Shown piece after piece: positions 1-11,180 of a DNA stretch of 11,464 nt. Source of the stretch: an uncultured Caldilinea sp. (lineage in GTDB: Bacteria > Chloroflexota > Anaerolineae > Caldilineales > Caldilineaceae); contig CALFWA010000118.1 in the NCBI GenBank assembly GCA_937928035.1, forward strand, positions 1 through 11,464. The letters run 5' to 3'. A program made the position numbers and the translations under genes. The notes below the pieces were generated by a model that did no database searches, was not told the origin of the DNA, and worked only from the letters and a program-made list of their open reading frames with translations. The number at the start of each line of letters is the position of its first letter. Position 1 is the first letter of the stretch.

Positions 1-361
1 AGAACGACCGGCGATCGCAGGAGTGTATCTGAATCGGCTTGCGCTCGGCATGAAGCTCGACGCCGATCCGACGGTGCAGTATGCGCTTGGCTATCAGCCC
101 GCCACCGGCCAGTGGTGGAAGACGCCGATCTTTCTAGAAGAATACAGCCGCGTGGATAGTCCCTACAACACCTATCTGTACACCGGCCTGCCGCCTGGGC
201 CGATCGCCGCCCCAGGGCTGAGCAGCATCCGCGCGGTGCTCTATCCGGAGCAGCACGACTACCTCTATTTCGTTGCCTTGCCCGACGGCGGCGGGCGCCA
301 CGTTTTCGCCAAGACCTATGAGGAGCATCTGGAAAACGTCCGCCGCTATTTAGGTAGATGA
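1..361 (+). CDS. mltG: Endolytic peptidoglycan transglycosylase MltG (YceG-like), C-terminal part
   Basis: This is the last 119 codons of an MltG/YceG-like lytic transglycosylase; the gene runs off the left edge and codons are in frame from base 2. The family is a membrane-anchored enzyme that cuts nascent glycan strands and so sets their length. Family signatures are all visible: the AGVYLNRL segment right at the edge, KLDADPTVQYALG, the SPYNTY motif, GLPPGPIAAPG, and the DYLYFVA strand near the C-terminus. The catalytic Glu of the family lies in the SIVE-type motif just upstream of AGVYLNRL and is therefore outside the window. A GTG at 23 could look like a start, but it is an internal Val of the conserved segment. 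The frame ends in TGA without disruption. The gene converges on the DsbA-type lipoprotein gene. Confidence 0.93.
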   Translation, partial: ERPAIAGVYLNRLALGMKLDADPTVQYALGYQPATGQWWKTPIFLEEYSRVDSPYNTYLYTGLPPGPIAAPGLSSIRAVLYPEQHDYLYFVALPDGGGRHVFAKTYEEHLENVRRYLGR

Positions 362-375
362 GCGCAAATAAAAAA

Positions 376-413
376 CGCCTCCTCGGAGAAGAACCTCTCT
401 CTCCAAGGAGGCG
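376..413 (-). terminator. Rho-independent terminator of the DsbA lipoprotein gene
   Basis: CGCCTCCT (376-383) pairs with AGGAGGCG (406-413), and after one mismatch GGAGA (385-389) pairs with TCTCC (400-404), giving a 13-bp stem with one mismatch. On the plus strand an A-rich run (367-375) precedes the hairpin, so on the minus strand it becomes a U-tract directly after the stem. On the plus strand the hairpin is not followed by T residues. It therefore fits termination of the minus-strand gene ending at 491 and only secondarily, if at all, of mltG. Confidence 0.8.
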
Positions 414-490
414 GCAGGTGTAGAAACTGCGCCGGAGCGACGATTTTCTGCCCCTTTGCACCTTCACCTTCGGGGTCTCTGCGTCAAAAA

Positions 491-1915
<1,425 letters not shown>

Positions 1916-1960
1916 AAAATCATCTCACACCTTTCGGTTGCTCCTTGCACAGTTCGATGA

Positions 1961-1999
1961 AATTCACTATAGCATAGTCGAACGTCACAATGAAGTTAA
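1961..1999 (-). promoter_or_regulatory. Candidate sigma70-type promoter of the DsbA lipoprotein gene
   Basis: On the minus strand TTAACT (1994-1999) lies 17 nt from TATGCT (1971-1976), each matching 4 of 6 consensus bases. An overlapping alternative -10, TATAGT (1966-1971), reads on into GAATT. The same 11-base string TATAGTGAATT occurs at the MBL gene promoter (9410-9420). Either hexamer would give a leader of roughly 45-55 nt before the ATG at 1915. Reading by eye only. Confidence 0.4.
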
Positions 2000-2261
2000 A
2001 AAATTTTCATTCTTCCTAAGTCAATCCTTATAGATTTCATCTCGGGATTATGTTGGGTCGGCGCTCCATGCTCTTGGCAGGTCGAACGAAACGGCGTGCG
2101 ACCCTGGGGCTACGCAGACGAGAGGTGTATAGGAACACAGAGGAAATGGGAAAGACGCTCAGATCACTCTGGAAGGCGGGGCGTTGCAATTGAATACCGG
2201 CCTGACGGAGGCCAAATAAGATGAATCGAGCGCTGATGCTTGAGCGGCTCAACACCTGCGT
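1976..2261. other. Gene-free stretch between the DsbA lipoprotein and HTH genes
   Basis: No open frame here resembles a known protein. The minus-strand frames directly downstream of the HTH gene show no DDE catalytic domain. The only structures are a short GGCCT/AGGCC stem at 2199-2213 and the near-palindrome at 2240-2252. The first 60 bases are AT-rich and hold the upstream part of the lipoprotein promoter. The rest may be decayed transposon DNA, but that cannot be shown from the sequence alone. Confidence 0.5.
2240..2252. repeat. 13-bp near-perfect palindrome
   Basis: TTGAGC (2240-2245) and GCTCAA (2247-2252) are perfect inverted repeats around a single G. It sits 10 bp past the stop codon of the HTH gene. 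The one-base centre does not allow a normal hairpin loop and no U-tract follows, so a protein-binding site or a remnant transposon end fits better than a terminator. A chance occurrence cannot be excluded. Confidence 0.35.
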
Positions 2262-2726
2262 CTATTCTGTGACGCGCTTGCGCCGATGCGCGGCAAACGA
2301 TTCTTGCGCCTGAAGGATTTGCCGAATCGTCTCGACGCTGATGTTTTCCACAATCTTGTGTTCGATCAAATAGCGGCGCAGGCGTTGAAGAGACCAGCGA
2401 GAGTAGTGGAGCCCAAGCAGACGTGGATTGGTGCTGGCGATGGCGACGATGCGGTTGCGCTGTTCCTCTGTAAAGACCGGCGGACGCCCCGGCGACTTGC
2501 CGCTGCGCAGGCCGTCTAAGCCGTAACGATTGAAGCGATGAATCCATTTGCGCACATTGATGGGGTGCAGATGCACTTCTTCGCTGATCTCCGGAACTCG
2601 CTTTCCGGCGGCCGAGAGCATGATGATTTTAAGGCGATGCACAGGCAGGTCTTCTTCAGGCGCCTGCAGGTGATTTTCAATGATTTTTCGCTCGTGCTGC
2701 TTTAGCTTTCGAGTATAAAGCGCCAT
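2262..2726 (-). CDS. IS630/Tc1-type helix-turn-helix protein, no catalytic domain
   Basis: A 154-residue, basic DNA-binding protein. Residues about 28-62 form a helix-turn-helix (PVHRLKIIMLSAAGK, then VPEISEEVHLHPINVRKWI), followed by RFNRYGLDGLRSGKSPGRPP (68-87), the hallmark linker of IS630-family transposases. A second, winged-helix-like unit follows at about 88-145. Full-length IS630 transposases have about 340 residues and continue into a DDE nuclease domain. Here the frame stops with TAG after RRKRVTE, and no DDE sequence is seen in any downstream minus-strand frame. It may be the first ORF of a two-ORF IS that lost its second ORF, or a domesticated regulator. The start is well supported: GAGAGGG (2734-2740) lies 7 nt before the ATG, and the frame is intact, which argues against recent decay. 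No terminal inverted repeats were recognised. Confidence 0.68.
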   Translation of the reverse strand: MALYTRKLKQHERKIIENHLQAPEEDLPVHRLKIIMLSAAGKRVPEISEEVHLHPINVRKWIHRFNRYGLDGLRSGKSPGRPPVFTEEQRNRIVAIASTNPRLLGLHYSRWSLQRLRRYLIEHKIVENISVETIRQILQAQESFAAHRRKRVTE

Positions 2727-2895
2727 ATCTGCACCCTCTCAGCGACTGGAAAACATGTGAGAAAGATAGGAGGAAACTCCCTCTTTTCTTCATGTCATTG
2801 CTTTTATGCTACTGGAGGCGTAAATTTGGGTGATCGGTTAAATGATGTATTTTCCACCCTGGCGCGCTGGGATGAATGGCAACTTTTACAGTCGC

Positions 2896-3399
2896 CTAGT
2901 GAGAAAGGGTGCAGTTTGTGCAGTTGTCGGAAAGAGGGTGACCGAGGCGCCAACGTCTGATCAGCGCATAGCAGTGCGCAACAACCACGTCCCACGGCGT
3001 GTTGATGGAAACGACGGCGTCTGCTCCGGCGAGCAGCCCGGAGATGGTTCGCTCGGTGCGCGAGCTATTGGTCAACATCACCACGGGGGCGCGACTGCCC
3101 ATTCGAATCCAACTCAGCACGGCCTGGCTTTCGTTGGTGATGCGATCAAAGGCTTCAAAGAGAATCAGATCGCAGTCGGAGAGCTGATCTGGAATCAGTT
3201 GGTCGGTGGAGGACACATTCACGTGCATCGTCTGGATGTCAAAACGGGCGAGTAGGCGGAGAATTTTTTCATGAGGTCGTTGGCCCGTATGCAACAAAAC
3301 CACCTTGGCTGGCGTTAATTCCATTTGGACATAACCTGCCTGCATCTCTGGCATGTAGAAGTAAGCGTCTGTCCTGAACATTTTCGGTAGCCGTGTCAT
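2896..3399 (-). CDS. Stand-alone receiver-like (pseudo-receiver) protein
   Basis: A 167-residue protein; residues about 31-150 fit the CheY-like receiver fold in strand order: AKVVLLHTG, then DLILFEAF, then APVVMLTNSS, then GLLAGADAVVSINTP. The switch Thr (110) and the GADA turn are kept. The acidic pair after strand 1 is replaced by H37-T38, the phospho-Asp position by Glu82, and the conserved Lys by Asn/Thr at 133-134. Glu there often mimics phosphorylation, so the domain may be locked or read out without a kinase. There is no output domain, only a short tail with a CTNC motif (160-163). The start is uncertain: the first ATG (3399) lacks a ribosome site, while Met26 (ATG at 3324) has AGG about 10 nt upstream and begins just before the domain. 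A good promoter lies upstream. The receiver assignment is by motif reading only and similarity is low. Confidence 0.6.
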   Translation of the reverse strand: MTRLPKMFRTDAYFYMPEMQAGYVQMELTPAKVVLLHTGQRPHEKILRLLARFDIQTMHVNVSSTDQLIPDQLSDCDLILFEAFDRITNESQAVLSWIRMGSRAPVVMLTNSSRTERTISGLLAGADAVVSINTPWDVVVAHCYALIRRWRLGHPLSDNCTNCTLSH

Positions 3400-3483
3400 G
3401 ATGAATTCAGCGGGCAGGCCGAGCGATGATGGCGTCGTTGCACCTGATTGATGAATTTACAGCGAATCGCATCGATTGACCCG

Positions 3484-3512
3484 ATTATAGAAGACTCTTG
3501 TCCGGCGATCAA
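3484..3512 (-). promoter_or_regulatory. Sigma70-type promoter of the pseudo-receiver gene
   Basis: On the minus strand TTGATC (3507-3512; 4 of 6) is followed after exactly 17 nt by a perfect TATAAT (3484-3489). It is the best-matching core promoter in the window. Transcription would begin near 3477, about 78 nt before the first ATG of the receiver-like gene, or about 150 nt before the alternative ATG at 3324. It shows that this gene is transcribed apart from the barrel-protein gene upstream of it. Confidence 0.6.
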
Positions 3513-3650
3513 TTGTTTTACTCTTACATTCTGCTGACAATAGAGGGGTGAAACGCAGGCATTGCGGAGACGCCCGACGGATTCAATTGAGAGGAATCAA
3601 GCAGGGAGAGAATGCAAGCAAGGAAAATAATAATGGCTCGGTCAGAATCC

Positions 3651-3980
<330 letters not shown>

Positions 3981-4024
3981 AAGTTCCTACGTGGATTTCT
4001 TCTTACACGGATTTCAATGTGAAT

Positions 4025-4053
4025 TTGACCGACCTGATCGAGCAGATTGTTAT
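4025..4053 (+). promoter_or_regulatory. Candidate promoter of the surface-protein/transglutaminase operon
   Basis: TTGACC (4025-4030; 5 of 6) is followed after 17 nt by TGTTAT (4048-4053; 4 of 6). It would start RNA near 4060, about 50 nt before the TTG start chosen for the first operon gene at 4112. If this promoter is used, the longer GTG start at 4019 cannot be used from the same transcript. Confidence 0.4.
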
Positions 4054-4111
4054 CTGGCACGATACCAGAACGAGGAAGGAAACGCAACTTTTAGCAAAAC
4101 GCAAGGAGCCG

Positions 4112-6129
4112 TTGCGCGTCCGCCTGCTTTTGCTCTTCATGCTTCTGTGTCTGGCGGGCGCGTTGAGTCCAGGTTGGATAGCCTCAGCCGCCCCGGTTAG
4201 CCAGGAGAATGCATCCGACGCGACGGTGATGTTGCCTGTGATGAGGCCCGAAGGGGCGGCAGCCCCTACACTCCACACCCATGTCGCGACGATGCTCTTT
4301 GAGTACGACGAACAAAACAGGCCTTGGCTTCGCTTCGAGGCCCGCTATGATTTACGCAACGAGACGCGCAGCGCTTTAGGGTTCTCGATTCGGCTTGAGC
4401 CGGGCGCGCTCCAAGACCTGAGCTTGACCCAAGACGGCGCAGCGGTGGCGCTGGCCTTTGCAGAAGACGGTTTATTGGCTGCACAGATGACGATCCCTCC
4501 CAACCAGAACAGCGTCCTCAGGCTGACGACCCGGCGGTCGCTCGATGGTCTGTCTCTGGTTCACGTTGAGTATCCGACAGAAGCGCTCAGACGCTGGCGG
4601 GGACAGCGGAGCATCCGCATCGAGCTGATTCCGGGCAATGCCCTGGCGCGAGATGCATGGTTGCGCGTCGAGCCTGACTCCTGGAGTTATTCGCCTTTCG
4701 CCGACGACGGCCGCCTGGAGTGGCTCTTTGAAGGAGAGATTCCATCGCGCATCCTCTTTCAGTCGATGGCGCCGGACGCCTGGCGCACGCTTCAACAGTT
4801 GCTCGGCGTCGTCGGCGCGCCATCGGCCAACGCAGCGCTGGCGGAGCACTATCGCAAGCTGGCGATCGCTGCGCTCCAACTCGGGGAGAACGCCATATAT
4901 GAACGGTTTCTGGCGCAGGCGACGGCGGCGTATCTCGAGGGGATCCGTCGAATAGAAGCGGCAGGCGCCCCCGCCCATCAATCCGCCGCCCTGCACGCCG
5001 GCCTCGCCAACCTCTACAGAGAGCGCCTTGCCCGCGGAGAAGATCTGACCTACGCACAATTGATGGTGGACGAAGTGGAACTGGCGCTGCGCGGACTGAT
5101 GGTCGATGATCCACGCCGCGCCGAGCTCGAGCAGTGGCGCATCGATGGGCTGCGGCTGCTTCTCACCGATCTGCGTCGTCGCGGCGACATCCCGGCGGCG
5201 CTCGCCCTCATCGAGCAGCTGCGCTCCCTCGCCGCAGACGGCGTCGGAGGCGATTTCCTCGAACAGGAACGTCAGGCCCTTCTGGTGCAGCAGGCTGTGG
5301 AGATGATCGAGCGGAGGGATCGCACGGCGGCGTTGGCGCTTGCCGGCGATCTGATCGACGCGCCGACTCTCCATCCCCCTGCCGAATATCGAAACCTGTT
5401 TACCCGCTGGAACGTTTCAACAGTAATATCCGATCGCGGCGTGGAGGTGCGCGCCGATGTGCGCGCCAGCAAGGGCCGCGAGCAAGAAGCGCAAGAGGCG
5501 CTTGAAGAGATCGTGCGCACTTGGCGAGCTTCGCCCGAGCTTCGGGCCATGACGCCGGCGCTGCGGACGCTTGCCGAAACGGAGGAGCAGCAAGGTTTTG
5601 AGTTGACTTTGAATATTCCGATGCAGGAAAATGGCACCGGCCTTGCGCGTGCATTGCCGTCGACGCCAGACTGGACGCTGTTGCGCAATTTTCTGAATCA
5701 GCTGGGGCCTCAGGTTCGGACGCACACAAATGGCGTCTGGCAGCGCATCGAAGTGACGCAGCCTCTTGACCTGCGTTCCGTTGGAGAGGAGTGGCGACGG
5801 ATCGCCGACGAGCTGGAACGTCGGGCGGAGGCGTTTGAACAGGACGCCCTGCAGACAGCAATGACCATGCAGGCAGCGTTGGAGGCGCAGCTGCGAGCGG
5901 CCAATTATCGAGACGCCGCTTACGGCTGGCGCGAGCTGGCGCAGAACAGCAGCGTGATGATCTCGTTGACGCCTTCCGAGGCAGCCAGCCACGCAGCACG
6001 CACGTGGATGGTTGCCGTAGATAGCCCGCCCCAGATGCTGACGGTGCAGGTGGAGGCCGTCAGCGGGGTGCGCGTGCTGCTCATCTTGCTCGTAGCGTTC
6101 GGTGGATTGTTCGCCGCTTCTGCCTTGTT

Positions 6130-6148
<19 letters not shown>
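4112..6148 (+). CDS. Secreted helical-repeat protein with C-terminal membrane anchor
   Basis: A 678-residue exported protein of unknown function. With the TTG start at 4112 it begins with a classical signal peptide: MRVR, a Leu-rich core, then a processing site near ASA-AP. AAGGAG lies only 3 nt upstream, which is close. A GTG at 4019 would add 31 residues before the signal and has no clear ribosome site. In numbering from that GTG: residues 85-250 look beta-rich (strands such as FRLEARY-like and SVLRLTTRRS); 250-450 is a run of amphipathic TPR-like helices (AEHYRKLAIAALQLGENAIYE; LHAGLANLYRERL); 460-680 is mixed, including a charged coiled-coil-like helix at 585-626; 683-705 is a membrane span with only a few residues after it. 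The domain mass therefore lies outside the membrane. The transglutaminase gene follows with overlapping or abutting frames, so the two products probably act together. I recognise no enzyme motif. Confidence 0.75.
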
Positions 6149-8619
<2,471 letters not shown>

Positions 8620-8668
8620 TTTCTCGAGGCGAAGAAAGTCTCTTAAGGCGAAACAAGGCCAAAGATAA

Positions 8669-8704
8669 CCTCCTGACGCCCGTTACAGGTTCGGCGTCAG
8701 GAGG
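8669..8704. terminator. Perfect 12-bp hairpin between convergent genes, likely two-way terminator
   Basis: CCTCCTGACGCC (8669-8680) and GGCGTCAGGAGG (8693-8704) pair perfectly around a 12-nt loop. It lies 49 bp after the stop of the transglutaminase gene and overlaps the 3' end of the MBL gene, whose TAA stop (8683-8685) is inside the loop. Flanking T runs are weak on both strands (TGTGTTTCTT on the plus side, TTATCTTT on the minus side), so termination may be partial or factor-assisted. Confidence 0.6.
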
Positions 8705-9339
8705 ACGATCTGTGTTTCTTCGGGTAATGCGCTTTTCGTCAGCTTGAGCGTTTCAATCGGCTCGATGCTCGCTGCACCGAATTCTTTTAGAAACTTATCC
8801 ACCTCTTCCAGCGTGCGCAGCAAAGATTCATTCAGTCCAGGGTGGCGATAATGCATGGGGATCACCAAACGCGGCTCCAGCAGACCCACCAGCTCCACGG
8901 CCCGCGCCGGGTCCAGCGTTTCGCCGCCGCCGACAGGCACCATCAATACATCGACTTCCCCAATGTTCAGCTCCTCGATCTCCGACTGCGCCGGCACTTC
9001 GCCGATGTCGCCCAGATGGCCGACGGTCAAATCGCCGAACTCAAAGAAAAACGCCACGTTGCGCTCCAGCGGATGCTTGTCGCTGCGGCGGTGGTAGGTC
9101 GTCAGGCCGGTGATAAAGACGTTCTTGACTTCGTACTCGCCAGGCCCGGTCAACACCTTGGGCTCGCCGAGCACGCGGTCGACGGCGTTGTGTCCGGGGC
9201 GGTCATGGCTGACGGTGACGATGTCGGCGCGCATCTTTGGCAAGACCGGGCCGACCGATCTGTCGTAGGGGTCGCAAATCACGGTCACGCCGCCTTCTCT
9301 GATGCGAAAACAGGAAAGGCCATACCAGGTGATATCCAT
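8683..9339 (-). CDS. UlaG-like MBL-fold protein with altered metal motif
   Basis: A 218-residue cytoplasmic protein of the metallo-beta-lactamase superfamily, UlaG-like branch (Lactamase_B_3 type). It starts MDITWYGLSCFRI, the usual first strand-turn of this branch, and has ICDPYD (21-26), ADIVTVSHDRPGHN (38-51), GPGEYEV (65-71), GHLGD (107-111) and IPMHY (160-164). In the family, SHDHxDHN supplies three metal ligands and a catalytic Asp; here it reads S-H45-D-R47-P-G49-H50-N, so one His and the Asp are missing. H108, D130 and H163 remain. Metal binding may be reduced or mononuclear, and the reaction cannot be named. The ATG at 9339 is chosen because GGAG (9349-9352) lies 9 nt before it and the protein then begins at the conserved strand. 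A longer frame from 9444 would begin inside the promoter. Confidence 0.8.
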   Translation of the reverse strand: MDITWYGLSCFRIREGGVTVICDPYDRSVGPVLPKMRADIVTVSHDRPGHNAVDRVLGEPKVLTGPGEYEVKNVFITGLTTYHRRSDKHPLERNVAFFFEFGDLTVGHLGDIGEVPAQSEIEELNIGEVDVLMVPVGGGETLDPARAVELVGLLEPRLVIPMHYRHPGLNESLLRTLEEVDKFLKEFGAASIEPIETLKLTKSALPEETQIVLLTPNL

Positions 9340-9409
9340 GCGAATTGACTCCGATAAGAATTGGTCGATCAATCTTTTCAAGCAGTTCAGCGGATCGGAA
9401 CATTCGTTC

Positions 9410-9444
9410 AATTCACTATACATTACTCTTCGAGCACCTTCCAA
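9410..9444 (-). promoter_or_regulatory. Sigma70-type promoter of the MBL gene
   Basis: On the minus strand TTGGAA (9439-9444; 4 of 6) is followed after 18 nt by TATAGT (9415-9420; 5 of 6), predicting a start near 9408 and a leader of about 69 nt. The 11-mer TATAGTGAATT (9410-9420) recurs at the DsbA lipoprotein promoter. Confidence 0.5.
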
Positions 9445-9508
9445 ACATCAGGAGTAGAGCGCTTTTTATTCCAGCGTTAGGCGACGACGAGGCAATTCGC
9501 CTGGTCAA

Positions 9509-9517
9509 TGGTATGAT
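9509..9517 (+). promoter_or_regulatory. Candidate extended -10 promoter of the inositol phosphatase operon
   Basis: TGG followed by TATGAT (9512-9517; 5 of 6) forms an extended -10 element. No good -35 is seen at 16-18 nt, which such promoters do not require. RNA would begin near 9524, about 20-30 nt before the phosphatase start. Confidence 0.4.
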
Positions 9518-9553
9518 GAACCTGAAATAGATCGCAGCCACAGGATGTCGGAT

Positions 9554-10432
9554 ATGACAGATATAACAACGAGGATTCATTCGAAAGATATCGACTTAAT
9601 TATCGCCGTCGCCCGCGGCGCAGGCGATCTGGCGCGCAGAATGTACGCAAACGGGCAGGCGACCGTTCGGCAAAAATCCAGCGCAATCGACCTGGTGACG
9701 GCTGCCGACGTCGCCGCCGAAAATTTTGTGCGCGAAGCGTTGGAGCGTCTCTACCCGGGCGTGGCAATGTGGGGAGAGGAAAGCAATCAGCCGCCCGCTC
9801 AGGAAGAGTTCTGGCTGCTCGATCCGATCGATGGGACGACTAACTTTGCGCACAACGTCGGTTATTGCTCTGTGAACCTTGCGTTGCAACAGGGGATGCA
9901 GACGCTATTGGCCGTCACCTACCACATCGGCGAAGATTGTGTCTTTTACGCGGTGCGCGGCGGCGGTGCGTATCAACGGCTCGCTTCTGGAAGCGAGCGA
10001 CGGCTGCACACCAGCGCAAGAGACTCGCTGCAGCAGGCGCTGTTGATCACTGGCTTCCCCTACCATCGCGCCGAGTCGATCGACAACAACGGCGCTGAAT
10101 TCGCCTACTTTATGCCCAGGACGGCCTGTGTGCGCAACTTCGGCTCGGCGGCGCTCGACCTGGCGCAGGTGGCGATGGGCGCCGCCGACGGCTACTGGGA
10201 AGCGTGGCTGAATCCATGGGACCTGGCGGCGGGGGCCTTGCTCGTGCGCGAGGCCGGGGGGACGGTGACGACGTATGAAGGGGCGGAATGGACGATCCAC
10301 GACAACCACATCGTCGCCAGCAACGGCTCGTCCGCACTGCACGCTGCGCTTCTAGAGGGTATTCGCATAGCCAGAGCTTCTTTGGCGGAGACGCGGCTCG
10401 CCATCTTTGGAGAGCGAACTGCGGCGGAGTGA
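9554..10432 (+). CDS. Inositol monophosphatase family enzyme
   Basis: A roughly 292-residue Mg-dependent phosphatase of the inositol monophosphatase superfamily (IMPase, histidinol-phosphatase, CysQ and FBPase-like enzymes). Numbering from the ATG at 9545, the metal and catalytic motifs are complete: DLVTAAD (49-55), GEES (77-80), LLDPIDGTTNFAHN (91-104) and NPWDLAAGALLVREAGG (223-239; D226). The length is normal. The ATG at 9545 has AGG touching it, too close for a ribosome site, while the ATG at 9554 has AGGA 8 nt before it, so 9554 is preferred. The Crp/Fnr-type regulator gene begins 7 nt after the stop, so the two are probably one transcript. The exact substrate cannot be told from these motifs; inositol-1-phosphate, histidinol phosphate or other sugar phosphates are all possible. 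Confidence 0.9.
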   Translation: MTDITTRIHSKDIDLIIAVARGAGDLARRMYANGQATVRQKSSAIDLVTAADVAAENFVREALERLYPGVAMWGEESNQPPAQEEFWLLDPIDGTTNFAHNVGYCSVNLALQQGMQTLLAVTYHIGEDCVFYAVRGGGAYQRLASGSERRLHTSARDSLQQALLITGFPYHRAESIDNNGAEFAYFMPRTACVRNFGSAALDLAQVAMGAADGYWEAWLNPWDLAAGALLVREAGGTVTTYEGAEWTIHDNHIVASNGSSALHAALLEGIRIARASLAETRLAIFGERTAAE

Positions 10433-10439
10433 AGGCAAG

Positions 10440-11123
10440 ATGAGCGACCAGGTCGTTTTTGACCGTTTGATCCAGCTTTATCCCTCCCTGGCCGAAATGA
10501 CGCCTGACGCACAGCAGCTGATGCGCGAATCCTTACAGCGAATTGCAGCCCCAGCCAATTATGTCCTCTTCGATCTCGATTCTCCCTGCTCGGCTTTCAT
10601 ATTGCTTTATACAGGGTCGATTCGGGTGGTGAAGCTGGCGCTCTCCGGGCGTGAAATTCTGCTCTATCGGCTGGAACCCGGCGATTCGTGCGTCTTGACG
10701 GCGAGTTGCCTGCTGGGGCGCACCAACTATCCGGCGCGCGGCGTGGCGGAGACCGATCTGGCGGCGTATATGCTGCCGCAGCCGGTGTTCCATCGCCTGA
10801 TGGACGTCTCGGCGCCGTTTCGTGCGCTGGTCTTTCACCACTTCGCCGACCGCATCGCCGACCTGATGCAGCTGGTTGAGGAGGTCGCCTTTGGCCAAGT
10901 GGATCAGCGGCTGGCGGCGTATCTGGCCGAACGTGCGCCGCTGCTGCAGGCCACGCATCAGCAGATCGCCGACGAGCTGGGCACGGTGCGCGAGGTGATC
11001 AGCCGAAGGCTTAAACAGTTTGAGCAGCTTGGACTCGTGCAACTGGCGCGCGGCCAGGTGCGAATTTACGATCCAAAGCGCTTGCAACAGATGGCCGCCC
11101 CTTTGCGTGACTCCGGTCACTGA
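10440..11123 (+). CDS. Crp/Fnr-family transcriptional regulator with Cys in the sensor domain
   Basis: A 227-residue regulator. Residues about 20-125 form the cyclic-nucleotide-binding-type sensor (NYVLFDLDSP, LLYTGSIRVVKLALSGREILLYRLEPGD). A long dimer helix spans about 126-158. The C-terminal winged HTH has ATHQQIADELGTVREVISRRLKQFEQLGLV (171-200). The Glu and Arg-Ser that hold cAMP in CRP are not present; that stretch reads GDSCVLTASCLLG (81-93). Cys50, Cys84 and Cys90 are candidates for sensing redox, a thiol or a metal, but the N-terminal Cys cluster of Fnr is absent, so an Fnr-type iron-sulfur cluster is unlikely. The ATG at 10440 is chosen because GAAGG lies 4 nt before it and the TTG at 10407 would lie inside the phosphatase gene. 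A promoter for the DUF2892 gene overlaps its stop, and control of that neighbour is plausible. Confidence 0.9.
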   Translation: MSDQVVFDRLIQLYPSLAEMTPDAQQLMRESLQRIAAPANYVLFDLDSPCSAFILLYTGSIRVVKLALSGREILLYRLEPGDSCVLTASCLLGRTNYPARGVAETDLAAYMLPQPVFHRLMDVSAPFRALVFHHFADRIADLMQLVEEVAFGQVDQRLAAYLAERAPLLQATHQQIADELGTVREVISRRLKQFEQLGLVQLARGQVRIYDPKRLQQMAAPLRDSGH

Positions 11124-11148
11124 CGATCTGACCGAACTTTGCTATACT
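11120..11148 (+). promoter_or_regulatory. Sigma70-type promoter of the DUF2892 gene
   Basis: CTGACG (11120-11125; 4 of 6) is followed after exactly 17 nt by TATACT (11143-11148; 5 of 6). The -35 hexamer overlaps the stop codon of the Crp/Fnr-type gene. Predicted start near 11155 gives a leader of about 125 nt. Confidence 0.5.
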
Positions 11149-11180
11149 TGTTGTTAAATTTGCATAGTCGACCCATTTTA

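Noticed and set aside
11..18. GCGATCGC octamers (also near 4862 and 7501), like the cyanobacterial HIP1 repeat
   Set aside because: Only three copies, all inside coding sequence. This is above a rough chance expectation for this GC content, but far too few for a HIP1-type genome.
2037..2255. Minus-strand frame just downstream of the HTH gene as a possible transposase remnant
   Set aside because: No DDE-domain motif can be found in it, so there is no support for calling it a pseudogene part.
2769..2783. GGAG-GAAA-CTCC mini hairpin
   Set aside because: The stem is only 4 bp, with no conserved context or U-tract that fits a gene end.
4472..5374. 300-codon minus-strand frame inside the anchored helical protein gene
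   Set aside because: No domain and no ribosome site; it is an antisense frame of GC-rich coding DNA.
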